A stretch of 64,000 nt of DNA from Enoplosus armatus (GCF_043641665.1 NC_092186.1:15060001-15124000), one strand, 5' to 3'; shown: positions 43,301 through 56,688, numbered from the stretch's first letter. Notes: a model not told the origin generated them from the sequence alone. Numbers and translations: made by a program.

Positions 43301-46300
43301 TTTAAACAAAATGACATATAGCTTGTCAATTAGTGAGGTTTAGAGCTGCTGGTAGATGGATTTTGTTACTTTTAGACAGAGCCAGGCTAACTGTTTCCCC
43401 CTGTTTCTGTTAAGCTAAGCTAACCAGCTGCTGGCTGTAGCATTATATTTAGCGTAAAGAGTGGTATCAGTCCTCCATCAGAAAGTGAATAAGCGTATTT
43501 CCCTAAATGTGTAACTATTCCATCAAGGACATGTCAGATCTAAGATACATATTACAATTCTAATATTATCACCAGATATGTTTGCAAAGACGTTTACATT
43601 GCAAGAGAATTCTCATAATCTGAGAAAGCTTTCTGAGTTCACTTTATGTTTTGTATTCAATGTTGTAATTATCTATGGGAAACATATTGACCATGCTCTT
43701 CCTGGCTTCAGCAAAAGCTCTTCTCTCCTCCACCATTCGTCTCTTGGCCTCCTCCTCTGCTTTCTTGCGCTCTTCTTCCACTCTTTGCCTTTCCACCTCT
43801 TCAAAGCTCAACCTCAGTTTTCCAGGTCGGAACTCCTCCTTGTCTTCCTGAGCCGCCTGAGAGTCCTCCTCATCTATTCCCTGATAACACGCAAAAGTAT
43901 TATAAGCAGTGATTAAGCCAGCTCAACAACAGTTCAAATTAAATTCACTGTACAACAAATACATATATGGCAGTTTATGAGAAAAAAGGAATCTGAAGAC
44001 TCTACCATTGCTACTCAGTACTTGTTGGAAAGTAATCCATCCAGTCTAATGTCTAAGGCAGTCACAAAAGACATTATATTTTTCTGTCATTATCAGGATA
44101 CAAGGAAAAAAGGGATAGTAAAATACATACTTACATGTAGTGTATTGCAAACAGTGATTTATAAAATTGGCAACTTTCCATTGAAATGAATGTTATGTTT
44201 TGAAGTTTTGTTTACCATTCCCAGCCTGGCCTCTTCAAAAGCTTTCTTCTCCTCTATCAGGCGGCGTTTGGCTTCCTCCTCAGCCTGCTTCTTTCTCTGC
44301 TCCTGCCTTTCCTTCTCCAGCTCCTCAAATGTCAGCTTCAGCTTTCCAGGGGTCACCTGCGCCTTCTCTGTAAGCTTCTCTTCTTCATCCTGAATCCAAA
44401 CAAGTGTGAGAATGCAGTGGACTTTGTGAAGTGTGATCCACAATCGTTAAGGTGGTTGCAAAAAGCCCATAACAAGATCTTGTTTGAGCTAAATGTTAAC
44501 AAAAATGTTTATTTCTTCAAATTCCTACCTGAACAAGTGAGCGTCGCTTGGCATCCCTGAAGGAGCGTCTGTTTTCATCGTATCGTCTCTTCTTCTCTTC
44601 CTCTGCCTTCTTCTGCAGTTCCTCCTCTCGATTCTTCTCCATGTCTTCAAAGTTCACCTTGATTCTGCCCGGAGGTCGTGATGACTTCGCTGGAACCACC
44701 CGGACCAGGATTGTGTCATCTCCTTCCTAAAAGGTGTTTGATAATGTAAAAGTATCCAAGGTGTTACAAAGGCACAGAGTAACTATTCAGCGGTAGTGGG
44801 AACAACAAATTCAGGTGAATCTCAGTGCATACCCTCACACACTGAGTGGGAATAAGAGCATGTAAGTGGGTGGGGAGCAACTGTATTGGCCTAATATCAC
44901 CATTTGCAGTAGGTCAGAGTATGGGTGTCAGTGTAAGATAGCAGAGTCTAATTCAGTCACAGTGAGGAGGTCTGGAGCTAATTTTGTCACTGGAAGGTGT
45001 GTGAAACAGTTGCCAGTCATATGCTGTCTACACCTGGCAGCACTGTACATATGCTGTTCCAGTTGTTTCTAGATCATCAAGTCAGCACTTCCTAAGCAGG
45101 ATCATTTAAATCTTGAGACATTACTTCTTGTACTGGTAAAATACCAAAGGCATAATTCTGTTTTGTCGTATATGGGCAACAAAGAAAATAGTAATAGGGC
45201 AAGCTAAAAAATGGGAGGGTTCTCATAGTTCACTTTTTAATTATATTTTCTGCAAGTTTTATTAAAATGGAGGACTTCTTTTAAGGAAAACCCTCTGAAA
45301 ACCAATAATTGCTTCTAATTTCAAGACAACTGACTAAACCAAACAACTGTCTCACAATCTCCATTTTTCCTATAATTATTATATAGTTTACAGCAGATGT
45401 CATGAAGGTTTAAATTCAGTTTCAAAGCCCTCTCCAATATACCAGGAATACAATTCTGGTGGAGAAATAATAACTCCTGGTGAACAATGTAAAAACAGTG
45501 AATTTTACATTGTTTTTAATTGTAGAATGTATTTCCTGCAAAGTTGCTAAAACCCATAAATTCTCCCCAAAAAATACAAAGGACATGACCTCAGTGTGCT
45601 CAGTGGTAGCTATGGCCCTGATCATCACTGCTGAAGGCATTGTTATAGAGACATATTCAAAATAAAAAAGCTGAATAAAATCGCTGCTGTTACAACAGTG
45701 TAAAATGTTTTTGTATAGCTGTTGAACATATACAGCATTGTTAACGTCATTATAAGTTCTCATTGTACTAGAGCAGAATTAGGGCAAAGAAGCAACAGGT
45801 AATTGCTTGTAATTGCTGTAATCTGGCACAAGAATAGTTACGTCACCATTCCCAAGAACTACTAAATTAGTTCTGCAGGTATAATAGACCTCAAAACTCC
45901 ATTCAAGTTATTCTATCTGTACTGTACGGAAATATTCATTTGATTTACATAACAATTTTCTAAACTACCACAAGTCTAACACAGTAATATTTAATGAAGG
46001 CGACCTATTTACCATGAGTTCACATTCTGGTCATGTCAACAATGCTACTGCTGGTTTCAGACCTATATCCAGCCTCTGCCAACTGTTTGGATCTCAAATG
46101 CCACTTAAAATAACTCATCCGAGTGGCAGCTGAGGATTACCTGAATCATTACAGATACATTCTCATCAGAAAGGCAGCGCTGGCATGGTTCAAGGATTTC
46201 ACCCCAGGTTTACTCACCTCAGCTGCTTTCTGGGCCAATTCTTTCTTTATTTTGGCTTTTTCCATGTTGTCCTGGGCTTCTCTCCTCTTCCTCTCTCCTT

Positions 46301-48778
46301 CCATCCTTTTCCTTTCTTCCTCTTGTCTTTGTTTTTCCATTTCTGCAAACTTCCCCTTCACACTACCTGAGGATTTCACAGAACACAACACAAGCCTTGA
46401 GTCTTCTCCTCCCAGATCCTTTCCTACCCTTTGCATTCATATGTGTGTCTTACCTGTGATTTTGGGGACGTAGGATTTTTCTGCCTTTCCTGGCTTCACC
46501 TCTTCCTCCTCATCACTGGAAGCAAGTAGCTCTTTTATCTATTGCGGATCAGATGGACAGCGGTAGTGAGGTTACGGTTTAGCTGGGATCATCCTTTGCC
46601 ACTCAGGAACCATGCTGGTCCCAGCAAGAACAAGGGCCTAATCCCTGCTAATAGCTGGGTCATGTGACCTGCAGGTGGGCCTCTGATTGGACTGTGGTGT
46701 TGTTGCACAGACAGGGGATGAGCGTAGGTGTCCAAGCCTGGCATGGCTGTACATAGGGAGGTTGTTCTGTCTCACTGAGTATCACTGATAATCCACTCAC
46801 ATAACACCATATCACTGCATTTATTTCACCACAGTTGATCTCTAAGAAAAGCTGTCTTAGCCTTGATTTCTTGATCTCTGTCCGTCCCCTTTGAATTTTG
46901 CAGCTTCTTAGTCACTAAAACATTTCCTCAACGCTGTATGTCAATATCATACACATGTATATCTGTTTCTTCTGATGAAATATTAAAATCCAAGACCACC
47001 ATTTTTTTCATGGTATTACATAAAATGCAAAAATGTCTTGTGCATACTAAAGCTGTAACTAATGGTTATTTTCATTATTGTTTAATCTGTCTATTGTTTT
47101 ACAATTGATTGAGATCCCAAAGTGATGTCAAATGTCTTGTTTTGTCAGACAAACCCAAAGATATTCAGTTTACGATGATATAAAACAGGAAAAAGCAGCA
47201 AATCATCACATTTGAGAAGCTGAAACCAGATAATATTTGGTGTTTTTCCTTGAAAAATTACCTAAAAGATTACTTCATTGTCAAAAAGTAAAAATGTACT
47301 CCTCTGGTTTAGCATTTTACTCCTACAACATGTCTGTTTAAAAAGAAAAAGAATCTAAATTGATGCAGCAGAACCAGAGATGTCGTCTTTTTTCCTACAC
47401 ATTCTTCTTTCTTGTCAAAACCTGTCGCCTACATAACCCACAATCCAACACGACCACCGACAGTTTGGTTGGAGATTCCGGTGTGTTATGCTACTAGCTG
47501 CTAATGTAGCCTCGAGCCACTCAATCATTTTTTAAACTTGTAGTCTTAAGCACCAATCTGCAATTTATCAGATTTCATGCAGCTACCTCTGGAGGATTTA
47601 TACAACTTTTTGTGCCTGTAAACAGACTTTGAAGTGTTCCCCATAAATGTTCTGTTAGTCGACTATTTTATTAATCTTCTTATTGTTTCAGCACTAATTT
47701 ACATACATTGTCCTGTAATTCAGCCTAGTATATTTGGTATGTGTAAAGTTGGACAATGCTTGGCTGCACAACATGCGTTTAGAATTATGGAGGATCCATC
47801 TGAGGACCCGTGGGGTCCAGTCCTTTAGTGCTCCTTGTGCACATTAATAGGGTTAAAAAAATCACCATCTTTTGAAGTCAAGCACAAATCAAAGTTGAAT
47901 ATTGCATGAGATGATCATAATTAATTGGTTAATTTTATAAAGCATGTGTGGTGTATAGAAGACAGTGAATTCTCACTCAAACTGGCAGCCTTGTCATCAC
48001 GTCATGCCTCATCATGCAATGCAGGTCTCGGCTGGAGGTTAGTGGGGTTATCTGTCTTTGACCTGCTGCTTCTTGCGATTCCACTCTCTCTCCTTGATGT
48101 ATTGCTGCTTCCTCTTCTGCTGCTCGTCGCTGTTTCTCTGCCTGCTGCGCTCCTCCCTGGCCTTCTGCATGGCCTCAAACTTGCCTGCCACATCCCCCTT
48201 GTCTTTGTTCGTCTTTGGAACGTAGCTTCTGGCCACCGGCTTTCTGGATCGGAGGAGTTTCTGTGGTTTAACAGCGAGAGGGAAGATAAGATAAAATGAT
48301 TTGAGCAGCTGGGATAAATGGTTTCTATGAAGGGCAATATCCATATGGACGACAATCACATCATCTACGAAAACTCATCACTGATGATCGTCTCCTCACT
48401 CACCTCTTTCTTAAATGTCACATCAGAAATATTCTGGTCTTCATTTGTGTCAGGTTGGTCATCCTCCTTCTTCTCTGTGTCCTGCGCTACACCGTTAACA
48501 CCTTCTGATCTTTCGTTTTTCTCCTCGGCCGTGTGGTTTTCTTCCACCCCGTTCATGTGTGTCTCATTACTCGCTTCATCGTCCGTGTGGCAAAGCTTTT
48601 CATCTGCCACGTGTGTCTTCTCACTTTTCTCCTTGTCTTCATTAACTACCGCATCATCTTCCTCGCATGTCACATCATCTTCCTTGTTTTCTGCATCGCT
48701 CACGTTGAGTGCGTCTTCATTTGTGACATCATCCATGTCACGGGCGACTACAGCCGCGACCTGCGCCACCTCAGTCAT
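40329..48778 (-). CDS. nexn: Nexilin, F-actin-binding Z-disc protein
   Basis: Actin-binding protein of striated-muscle Z-discs and junctions. Coding exons: 48778-48404, 48260-48063, 46538-46454, 46366-46218, 44726-44529, 44389-44216, 43880-43692, 42830-42639, 41812-41618, 41394-41173, 41032-40844, 40712-40329. They total 2550 bases, 849 residues. The first exon is a 125-residue Asp/Glu-rich segment. Next come [39 protein letters not shown] and a charged coiled coil built of repeated modules ([15 protein letters not shown] ... [13 protein letters not shown]). The C-terminus is an Ig domain ([40 protein letters not shown]). Human nexilin is 675 residues as I recall; the extra length comes from the acidic exon and one more repeat module. 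Nearly all exons are phase 0-0. A TTG upstream is not a likely start; MTEVAQ is the first in-frame ATG. Confidence 0.94.
42975..43500. repeat. Large palindromic foldback element in nexn intron
   Basis: The left arm (from about 43003: GCTACAGCCAGCAGCCGGT, GCTTAGCTTAGC, GTAGCCTGGCTAAC) is mirrored inverted by the right arm to about 43455 (GCCAGGCTAAC, GCTAAGCTAACCAGCTGCTG). Inner stretches are also mutually inverted. I recognise it as a common percomorph-fish foldback repeat. Confidence 0.75.
44750..46200. other. nexn: Long nexn intron, no recognised feature
   Basis: About 1.5 kb between coding exons, AT-rich, with no exon-like frame on the minus strand and no clear repeat. Confidence 0.5.
47049..47290. 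repeat. Interspersed repeat, second copy
   Basis: Shares AACTAATG(A/G)TTA, the stretch GATATTCAGTTTACGATGAT followed by ATAAAACAG, and AGAAGCTGAAACCAGA with 24440-25312. It lies in a nexn intron. The copies have diverged, so both are old. Confidence 0.7.
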
Positions 48779-48811
48779 GTTTGTACCACAATGACAAGTT
48801 GACAAACAGGC

Positions 48812-48842
48812 TCTGTTAAAATCTTACCTGCAAAGCAAAGCA
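48812..48842 (-). other. nexn: Fused splice acceptor/donor upstream of nexn start
   Basis: The minus strand reads TTCCTGCTTTGCTTTGCAG then GTAAGAT, a good acceptor joined directly to a good donor at 48827. A second acceptor (TTTTAACAG) ends 15 bases later, so the exon may begin at 48827 or 48812. The ATG is at 48778. Confidence 0.5.
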
Positions 48843-49489
48843 GGAATGGTTCCAATGTTAACTGTCTTGTTGCATTATCCATGAGTGATTGATTGCAAAG
48901 TTAAGTATGCGACAGAAATTTGATAATATCACATAAACAATCACATTTTCATTCATCATCAGATGTATTTCTAGTTAAAAACAGTTTCTATGCCTCCTCG
49001 CTAAATGTTATGAAGCTTTTCATTGATTGGCACTGCAAAAAATAAAAAGGAAAGACTTTCCAAATGAAAGCATTTGTAAAATACATGTGTTTATTATTTC
49101 ACTGTGGGATGTAACAAAAGCATTTGTTAGTGGTCAGTGCCTGCATTTGTGCACCTTTTAAACAATCAAGATGGCCGACAGGATTCACTTATTGTAGCAA
49201 ACTTGTGACCAATATATTGATTAAATTGGTCATTTTAAAAGTCTTGCATCTATCCTTGTGTTTATTGTTCAGTTTTTCCTTTGTCATTTTTTATGTTTCC
49301 ATTTTGATTCTTGAATATCAAGCAACCACTTTAGAGCCATTTGTAGATACATCGTCTACTTTTCCTAATTAAATTTATGATTCTGTAATATGACTTTTTT
49401 TCTAGACTGGTGCTGGGTTTTATATGTGCGACCACCACTTCTTGACTCTGCTCCACTTCCCAGTATGTTGAGAAAGAGCTTTCTGACCT

Positions 49490-49499
49490 CTATTTATAG
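49490..49499 (+). promoter_or_regulatory. nexn: MEF2 consensus in nexn first intron
   Basis: CTATTTATAG matches YTA(A/T)4TAR exactly. It lies between the inferred non-coding exon and the first coding exon of a muscle gene. Functional role inferred. Confidence 0.3.
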
Positions 49500-50957
49500 C
49501 CCACTTGTGTGTCCTGGACATGTGATCATTGCTATTTCTGTGAGTGATAGGCAGTTGGACAGAGCTCAAGTTGGCACCCACATGTCGCCCCACAGACCCT
49601 TGACAAAATGGCCAGACTAAGAGCTAGACAACTGGATGAATGAGAGCTGTTTGGACTGTTAGTCATCCAACACTAAAACTGTTGCTGTTTATCAGTGTCC
49701 TCAAATACCTTTATATTCAGGTATGAAGATCAGAGTGTGACACGATGCCGCTAATCGGGAGCTTGACTGTTTCAGTGTCAAATGGAATACAAGTAGAAAT
49801 GTAGAATTATGTACCATGGAGAAAAAATCATACCAAACCAGTGCGGTTTTAATTTATAATCAGTCCAATCAGTCAACACTTAGTCCAGCTTAAAGTGTGA
49901 CCACTGTAGGCTTCACTGGTGCGGTCAACTTAAAATGTCCACTCCACTGAGACTCAAAAGTCTTCCAACCAACTTAACAACACAATTTTGTGGTTGAAAT
50001 TTATCAAATGCATTTACAGTTTTGGAGTCAGAATAACAATAAAAGTGCCCATTTATAAGTAGGACATCAGATATTGGAAACTATTCTGATTTCATATTGC
50101 TTGTTATGTTGCTAAATATATTAATTTTGAAAGATTGCTCATCTCCCAGTCTCAATCCTAGTAACAAGGAGGTGAATGTCAGGAGGTTGACAGAACAAAC
50201 TGACAACTGTTTGAGATCCTCACCTGCTGTTTTCCTACTGCAGCAGCCTGTGAGAGTGTTTCTTCTGTTGTGCACTAATAAACACAATTATCTGGCTCAG
50301 AATATACAACCACATAATCTTTCATAATAAGTTCTTTGTGACTTGAAGGGTATTAACTTTCTATTAGGGTGGATGTTGAAAATATTAGCTACTATGTGCA
50401 AAAATATCGGATGAATCTGATAGTTATGTTAAAAAACCTCTCATGAATCTTCTAATGTAAACTTTGACTGAAGCAGGTGAAGGTCTTTTTAACAGTGTCA
50501 CATCTAATAAATCACGGAACTAAAAACTTCCAGTGACGTAAAATGTTAGGTTTGGGTGGCGATGTCCTATTTCTGTACTCAGCCGGCATAAGACATCATG
50601 ACAGTGTGTGTCAGTTTTAGTCTGACACATGTTCAGAGATTAATGTGTTAATTTATCATTTTAACTACTACAGCTTATCAGAATGATTGTGTTTCTGTTT
50701 CTGTATGTATGATCACATATCGTGGACACTAGCTGTAACTCCTACCTGTAACTGTAACTAACCACAATTTCAAAAAGAAATCTTGATTTACACTTTAAGA
50801 CACCTCATGCGCCTGATGTCTGCCTACATTAAACTGCATGAACTGAACTTTTGATTAAACGCGAGTAGCTATGACCTTGCTACATAATGACGAACAGACT
50901 ATTTTATGATGTTACAGACCTCCTTTTCCTACATACATCTATAAAATGTGAGTTTAC

Positions 50958-51060
50958 CTCTTTAACGTGCTGTCGTCCTCCTGGTTTTGAGTTTTAAAAA
51001 TCCTTTAGGGTGGATATCGTGAAACGCAGGCCAAACGGGACAATCCGAGATGCGACCACT
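50958..51060 (-). other. nexn: Probable non-coding first exon of nexn
   Basis: The minus-strand stretch ends in AAAGAG followed by a GTAAAC donor at 50957. It would splice to the acceptor near 48827. The 5' limit is not defined by any motif I can see; 51060 is a guess. Confidence 0.35.
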
Positions 51061-51099
51061 CGGTGAACCAACTCGACTGGCTGCTGGTCGCCGTTTCCA

Positions 51100-54000
51100 T
51101 AAAAGTACCGTTACTTTCTACCGGATACTGCATTCCGCACGCGCCTGCAGCAGGTTCAGCTGTTGCCTCGTGCGCGCGCGCACACACACACACATGCACC
51201 CACACAGTCTCCTCCTGATCAACTGCAGTCGCAGCTGCATAAATACTGTTAATAATTGTCTTTAACCATTTTGTACGGACTAATAAGGCCTATTATTGTT
51301 TTGTTTTCAACGGTTAATTTGAAGTGATTGTTGAACAGATTATTTATTTCAGTATCAGGTTATTGACTAATGAGGTTATAATGAAGGGATATTTTTATAT
51401 TCTGTGATATCACTTTAATATCTCCATAATGGCCAGAATGCAGAGCCTGATGGTGTGTCTGCAATCATTACGTTTAAGATTAATTACGTTATGATTGTTA
51501 GTCTATGGCTGCAGCTATCAGTGAGTTTACAGTGATCGTTATACTTCCCACAGTATCACTGTGAAATTCCTATGAAATAATATGTTTAATTGTGTAATTT
51601 GTTGTTTAGTTGTTAGAGGACTAATTGATGTATCCTTTAATTTAGGGGAGTGGTTTTGTGCATTAAAGCAAGTGTCATTAAAGTAGGCCTCAACCTAATG
51701 CATGTTTATTTGCTGTTTGAACCCTTTTATTATGCATTTGCCATTTCCTGTTTTTATTTACATTTTTTAACACTTTCATTTTCACCAGGAACGACTACCA
51801 AGATAAGAATGGCTGAATTGTCTGGTACAAGAGAACCTGGACAGTGTTGTGGCCAGGTCTGTTTGGGGGGCCTACAATCTAAATGCAGACAGACGTTATC
51901 ATTATCTGCTTGTTGGCCTGTTCCAGCCAGGATTCCCGACTTATCAGTTGAGAGGGACACCAGCTTGCCCTTTGTTTTTCCTGCCTAACCGAGATGTTGC
52001 TGTCATTCTGCTATGCAATGACGGTTGAACTCATATCATCGCGTCAAGAGCCATTAAAAGAAATATGGTCACAGTCAGAAACCAGAAATTTCTTTTTGTC
52101 ACACATTTTGGGAAATATACAGTATAACATATATAATTCTATCTACTACCCAATGGGTTAGTCTTCCGTTTAAACTAAGATGAGAAAGTGGTTGTCTCAC
52201 TGTGGGTGGATGTAAATAGAAACCCTGCAGCAGACACATTTTGTCTCTCCTAATGGCTCCAACACAGCTGCTGACTCACTGACCAAACAGGCCTCAGGCA
52301 GAAAACCCACCAAGTAAAGTCCCCATTCAAGTATTCTAGGAATGTTATAGAGATTTTTGAGAGGTGGCACACAAAAGCCTTTATTGATCTTGCTGTCAGA
52401 TATTTTTCAGCGCCGCCTAAATAATCATAACATTTGTAACATAACTGAAAACCTTGTTTGGCACGTTGTATTACAGGATTCACTTTATTTTTACACTTTA
52501 TCATAATGTGAAACCACTACTTTACCCAAGACAACCAGCAGATGTAACATAATTGCAGCAATCACTGTGTCCAGTTAGAGGTGTTGAGGCTTTGGGAAAC
52601 CCCCAACAAGAGGGCCAAAGCTGCAGCTAATACTGTACTTAGAAGTGAAATCATTGGAGAAGAAATAAATGGAAAACAATTAGTGATTCTTTTGGTGAAA
52701 GAACATAAAGACTACTGGAAGGGCCTTCCATGCAAAAAGTAAAATCTATTGGTGCAATTCAATAAACATGCACAAAATAAATATAAGACTGGTTGTAACA
52801 TAGACATAGACTGTCAGCCAATGTACTTCAAATTCAGTGTGTATCCTTGAAGCTGGCATGGAAGTTCCACTTTAGGTTGTATGGGCCTTGTTTTCCTTGA
52901 CATAAATCTGTATTTTTTTGGTGACACATTTGTGAGTGAACATGAATCTAACTTTTTAAAGTTACATTAGAACATCACAAGAAATTAAGTTGCACGAAAG
53001 AGGGCAGCAAATCTGCACCTTATAGACGTCAATGTTTTGGGGAGGCTGTTTTCACTCCATCATTTATTCACTTCCTGCTCAGATTAATGGCGTACGTTGG
53101 GTTGCGGGTCTGTTCTGTGAACTCTCAGGGCAAAGGGCCTCCGTCTTTCTCTGTTCTGAGTCCTGCAGGGCATCAGGGACAACAAGGGGGACTGCTTTAA
53201 ATAGCACCACAGTTGTGGCAACTAATCAACACTGTAAGGACAGCTAACCTGAGTCAGACTGGGCCTCAGCCTCAGCTGCTGCAGCTCAGCCCTGACACCC
53301 CTATGAATATTTTTGTGGTGGTACAGCCCACACCCCCTGCTGAAGGCCCAGTAGACTGGCTCAGCAGGTCAAAACTGCATCATCTGTTGGTAGATGGACA
53401 CACCAATGTCAGCTGTCCACACCTCTACTGACACATTTCCCATTCATAATTAAGTACAAGACCACCACCTGCTCATTCTGTGAACAGTGACTCCCCCTCC
53501 ACTGTAATATGCCGATTACACTGCACAAAATGTCAACAAATGGCTGTTCACTAACGTACCTAGCTGATGAGGCACGCCAGCTTCCGTCCCACCAAAACAT
53601 CCTAATGCCACTGCAATAAAAACTCTTTCTCAGCAATGTCTAACATACAGTATGTTCTTTAGGCACTCTTTATGTAGTCCGCTTAGAGATTGGTGACACA
53701 ATGGTGAGATTCATTGTGTCATGACTTGTTGTCTGTATCTATGTCTGCGTGCACATGGCCACACTGATGTTGTTGAATTGAGCTTATTTTACATTTGATG
53801 CAAAAAAAATATTTTGTCATCATCATTTATATTGTGTGGCCATTTAAGTGGAGGGACATGATCAGTTATCTAATCATAAAAATCTATCTGTTGATGAGGC
53901 ATCTATATAGAAAACAAAACAAAACACATACACCTCTGACACTGTATGGCACCTCGTGCACTTCCTTCTGTTCCTACCAAAATCTCACAAAGGTGTAATG

Positions 54001-55640
54001 TCTTGCATTGTATTTTCAAGAAAAGAGAAAAATGCCACTGAGCTGCTCAATGGTCTGCTACTCCTGGACAACTGTCTATTTAGAGAAACAACAGTACTGC
54101 AGTTCTGATCTGAAAGAAGTTTTCAGGACTCTCTGTTCTGTTCTTTCTGAGGGCTTGCATGTGCTATCCAGACTAGACTGTGACCAGACCACAGAGGTGA
54201 TGAACTCTAACTTCCTATGATGCCCCTCTCTTGTGCCTGCAGCAGCTGCGCAGTTATACAGGGTTAACTGAGGTTAAAATAGTGCTGCTGAACTGACTGG
54301 CCAGGCCCTTCAAGCTAAAAACCAGACATTTTATGCTGTTAGTCTCTTTAATATATCAAGGACAAGCAAACTGCAGTATGTAACATTGTTGTTTTACTTT
54401 AGTATTTCTCTCCAAAATCAGAATATTCTTTCATTCCTTTCGAACAAATTAATGTTGAGATACTGAAGTATTTATTTCTGTGAGATTTGCTTTTTAGCTG
54501 TGTCTCTCTTGAACTACACAAGCAGTGTAGTTTTATTTTAAAGGCACACTGTGAGGATTTTGAGAGAAAAAGGAGTACAGTAAAAGTAATTTAATTCAAT
54601 ATTATATGGAAAATTACAAAAAGTATATGATTTTAAACATTTGGCTACAATACACTAAAAGACTGATAAAGAAAACAATAATTTGGTCCATATAGGTAGG
54701 ATGTGGTCTGGGATGGTCCAAACTTGAAACGCCCTGTGTCCTTCATCTGTGCAGTATTCAAAAACCTAATGTCAGCCCTATCAGTTAACAGGCTTTGGCA
54801 TAAGTGAGACATAACTCACCCAGCATTGCTGACTTGTCGAGAACCCTAGTGTTGAACAGTGGTGCTACCCTGACCACAAACCCTTAACAGCACCAACCGC
54901 TGCATTATCGAAGATCCTATATTATTGTGCACCAGTTAGTCACATGCTCTTGCCTCACATATAGACTGCCATATGATTGCTTTTGCTTTAATCTGCTGAA
55001 ATTATGATGTATGATGAATGTGTTTTGCCTCCCCTACTGTTAAACCAATTAAACCATAATGTGCGTTTGTCTTTAGAGAGACCCATCCAAGTTCCTTTCC
55101 TGCCATTGTCACTGAAGTGTGCAGAATTCATGGATCTCTCACTGCCCTCTAGTGAAAACACACAGACTCTTACACAAATCCTGACTTTGCTGTTAGTTTC
55201 TAAGTATTTAATTAAATGTCCTGTTGATCCCCTTGCTAACAACCGAATCGGTTAGATGAAATAAGATACTCAATATTTTACACTTAACTCCTGTATTGTT
55301 TTAATTCAAAGGCTGAAACACTGAAAAATTAACTTCCTGGTACATCGCTTAATGGAGTTTGTTTGATCACTGAATATTTAACAAGAGTCATTTATTTTTG
55401 GTAATTAGTTTTGGTAATTAATCCGAATTACAGTATAATATTGAAATTATAATAATTGATAATAATATTCGTTGGTAGGGAATTGGTATAAGCTGAATAG
55501 ATTTAGGAGCTCCAGTTTGTTGAATCACTCTGTATTTATAGGGAATAAGGTATTTTTTTTAGGAAAAATGTGTAGCTATTGAGTAGGAATGAGTAAAAAA
55601 TGAATGGAGTTCTGGCACATGATCGCCAGAGGGGCACGGC
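51100..55640. other. Spacer between divergent nexn and tab3
   Basis: About 4.5 kb, AT-rich, with no recognised exon or RNA gene. It contains an alternating GC/CA tract at 51171-51194. Confidence 0.45.
51171..51194 (+). repeat. Alternating purine-pyrimidine tract (CG)n(CA)n
   Basis: CGCG units run directly into CACACA. This is a potential Z-DNA former about 100-200 bases upstream of the inferred nexn first exon. Confidence 0.8.
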
Positions 55641-55899
55641 ATTCAGGCATGCGCACTACTGACAGTGTCGATCGAGCCGATTTGAACAACTTCCTGGTCC
55701 GGGAAAATCTGACATTATCGCGATAGACAGCCTGTTCGTATGCAATTCAGCGGCGGGGGCCTGACGCTGGAATGCGAAACTATAAGTTATTTAGCCAAAA
55801 CAATAAATTGACAAATCTCGGCGCACCATTTTAGAAATATCACAGCTCTCATCGGGACTCAGCTATGGTCCGAGACATGAGGGGGGCTCATAACATATG
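55640..55899 (+). promoter_or_regulatory. tab3: tab3 promoter and non-coding first exon
   Basis: The region is locally CpG-rich with no TATA box, and ends in a GTAAGT donor after ACATATG at 55899. The next exon carries the start codon. The transcription start was not located. Confidence 0.45.
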
Positions 55900-56688
55900 G
55901 TAAGTTTTGTAAAGCCGTTAGTGGCTAACGTTCGCTGACTTTAGCATGGTTAGCTAGCTAATCCATCAACACCCAGGCTTGTGACAGCTGACCAACCAAC
56001 AGGACCAAGCTAAGGTTAGCATTAGCAACGTTAGCTGGCAGGCTGTTGACGAATTGAGTTAATCTTATTTGAACTGACGACTTGTTTAGGGGATTGTGTT
56101 GCTGGTTTAGTTACGGGTAACATGGGACAATCTCCCAGGAATGGTAATGTCGTTTCCTGCCGTAGCCTCACAGCACACCGGTGGGGTTGTTTGTTTGAGT
56201 GATGCACGGAGGCTAACTGATGCTGATAACTAGCCTGCTAGCTAGCGATGGTATGTCGTCGTTGCTTGGTGCAACAGTATGGCTAAACAAACAACAACAG
56301 ACTGACAGGCACCTTGCTAGCACTCGTGTGCTAATGTGAATGAATACCAGTAACGCTGGCGTGTTTTCTTTGTGTTCGTCTGTTATATTCGAGCTGTTTC
56401 ACTTCTCTTGATCGATAAACTATGCTCTTTTTTGAAAACTCAGGTTGACATGCCTCACAAAGACTGTTTAATTGACATGTACGCTTTAATTACTGCTGAC
56501 ACATTGGGTGTGTGACAGGCATTTGGCTGGCCAACAGTGCTAATAGGATTATTGCGAGCATTCCCATGACATTTCAGTTTTGTCGTCAGTTTTGTCTGTC
56601 AACTCTGCATCTTCAGGGTATGAGACGGGATCGGTTGTTTCAGCATTTGCCGCTTTGGGCTCGTTGAGTCTTTGTGTGTTGGCTGAGG

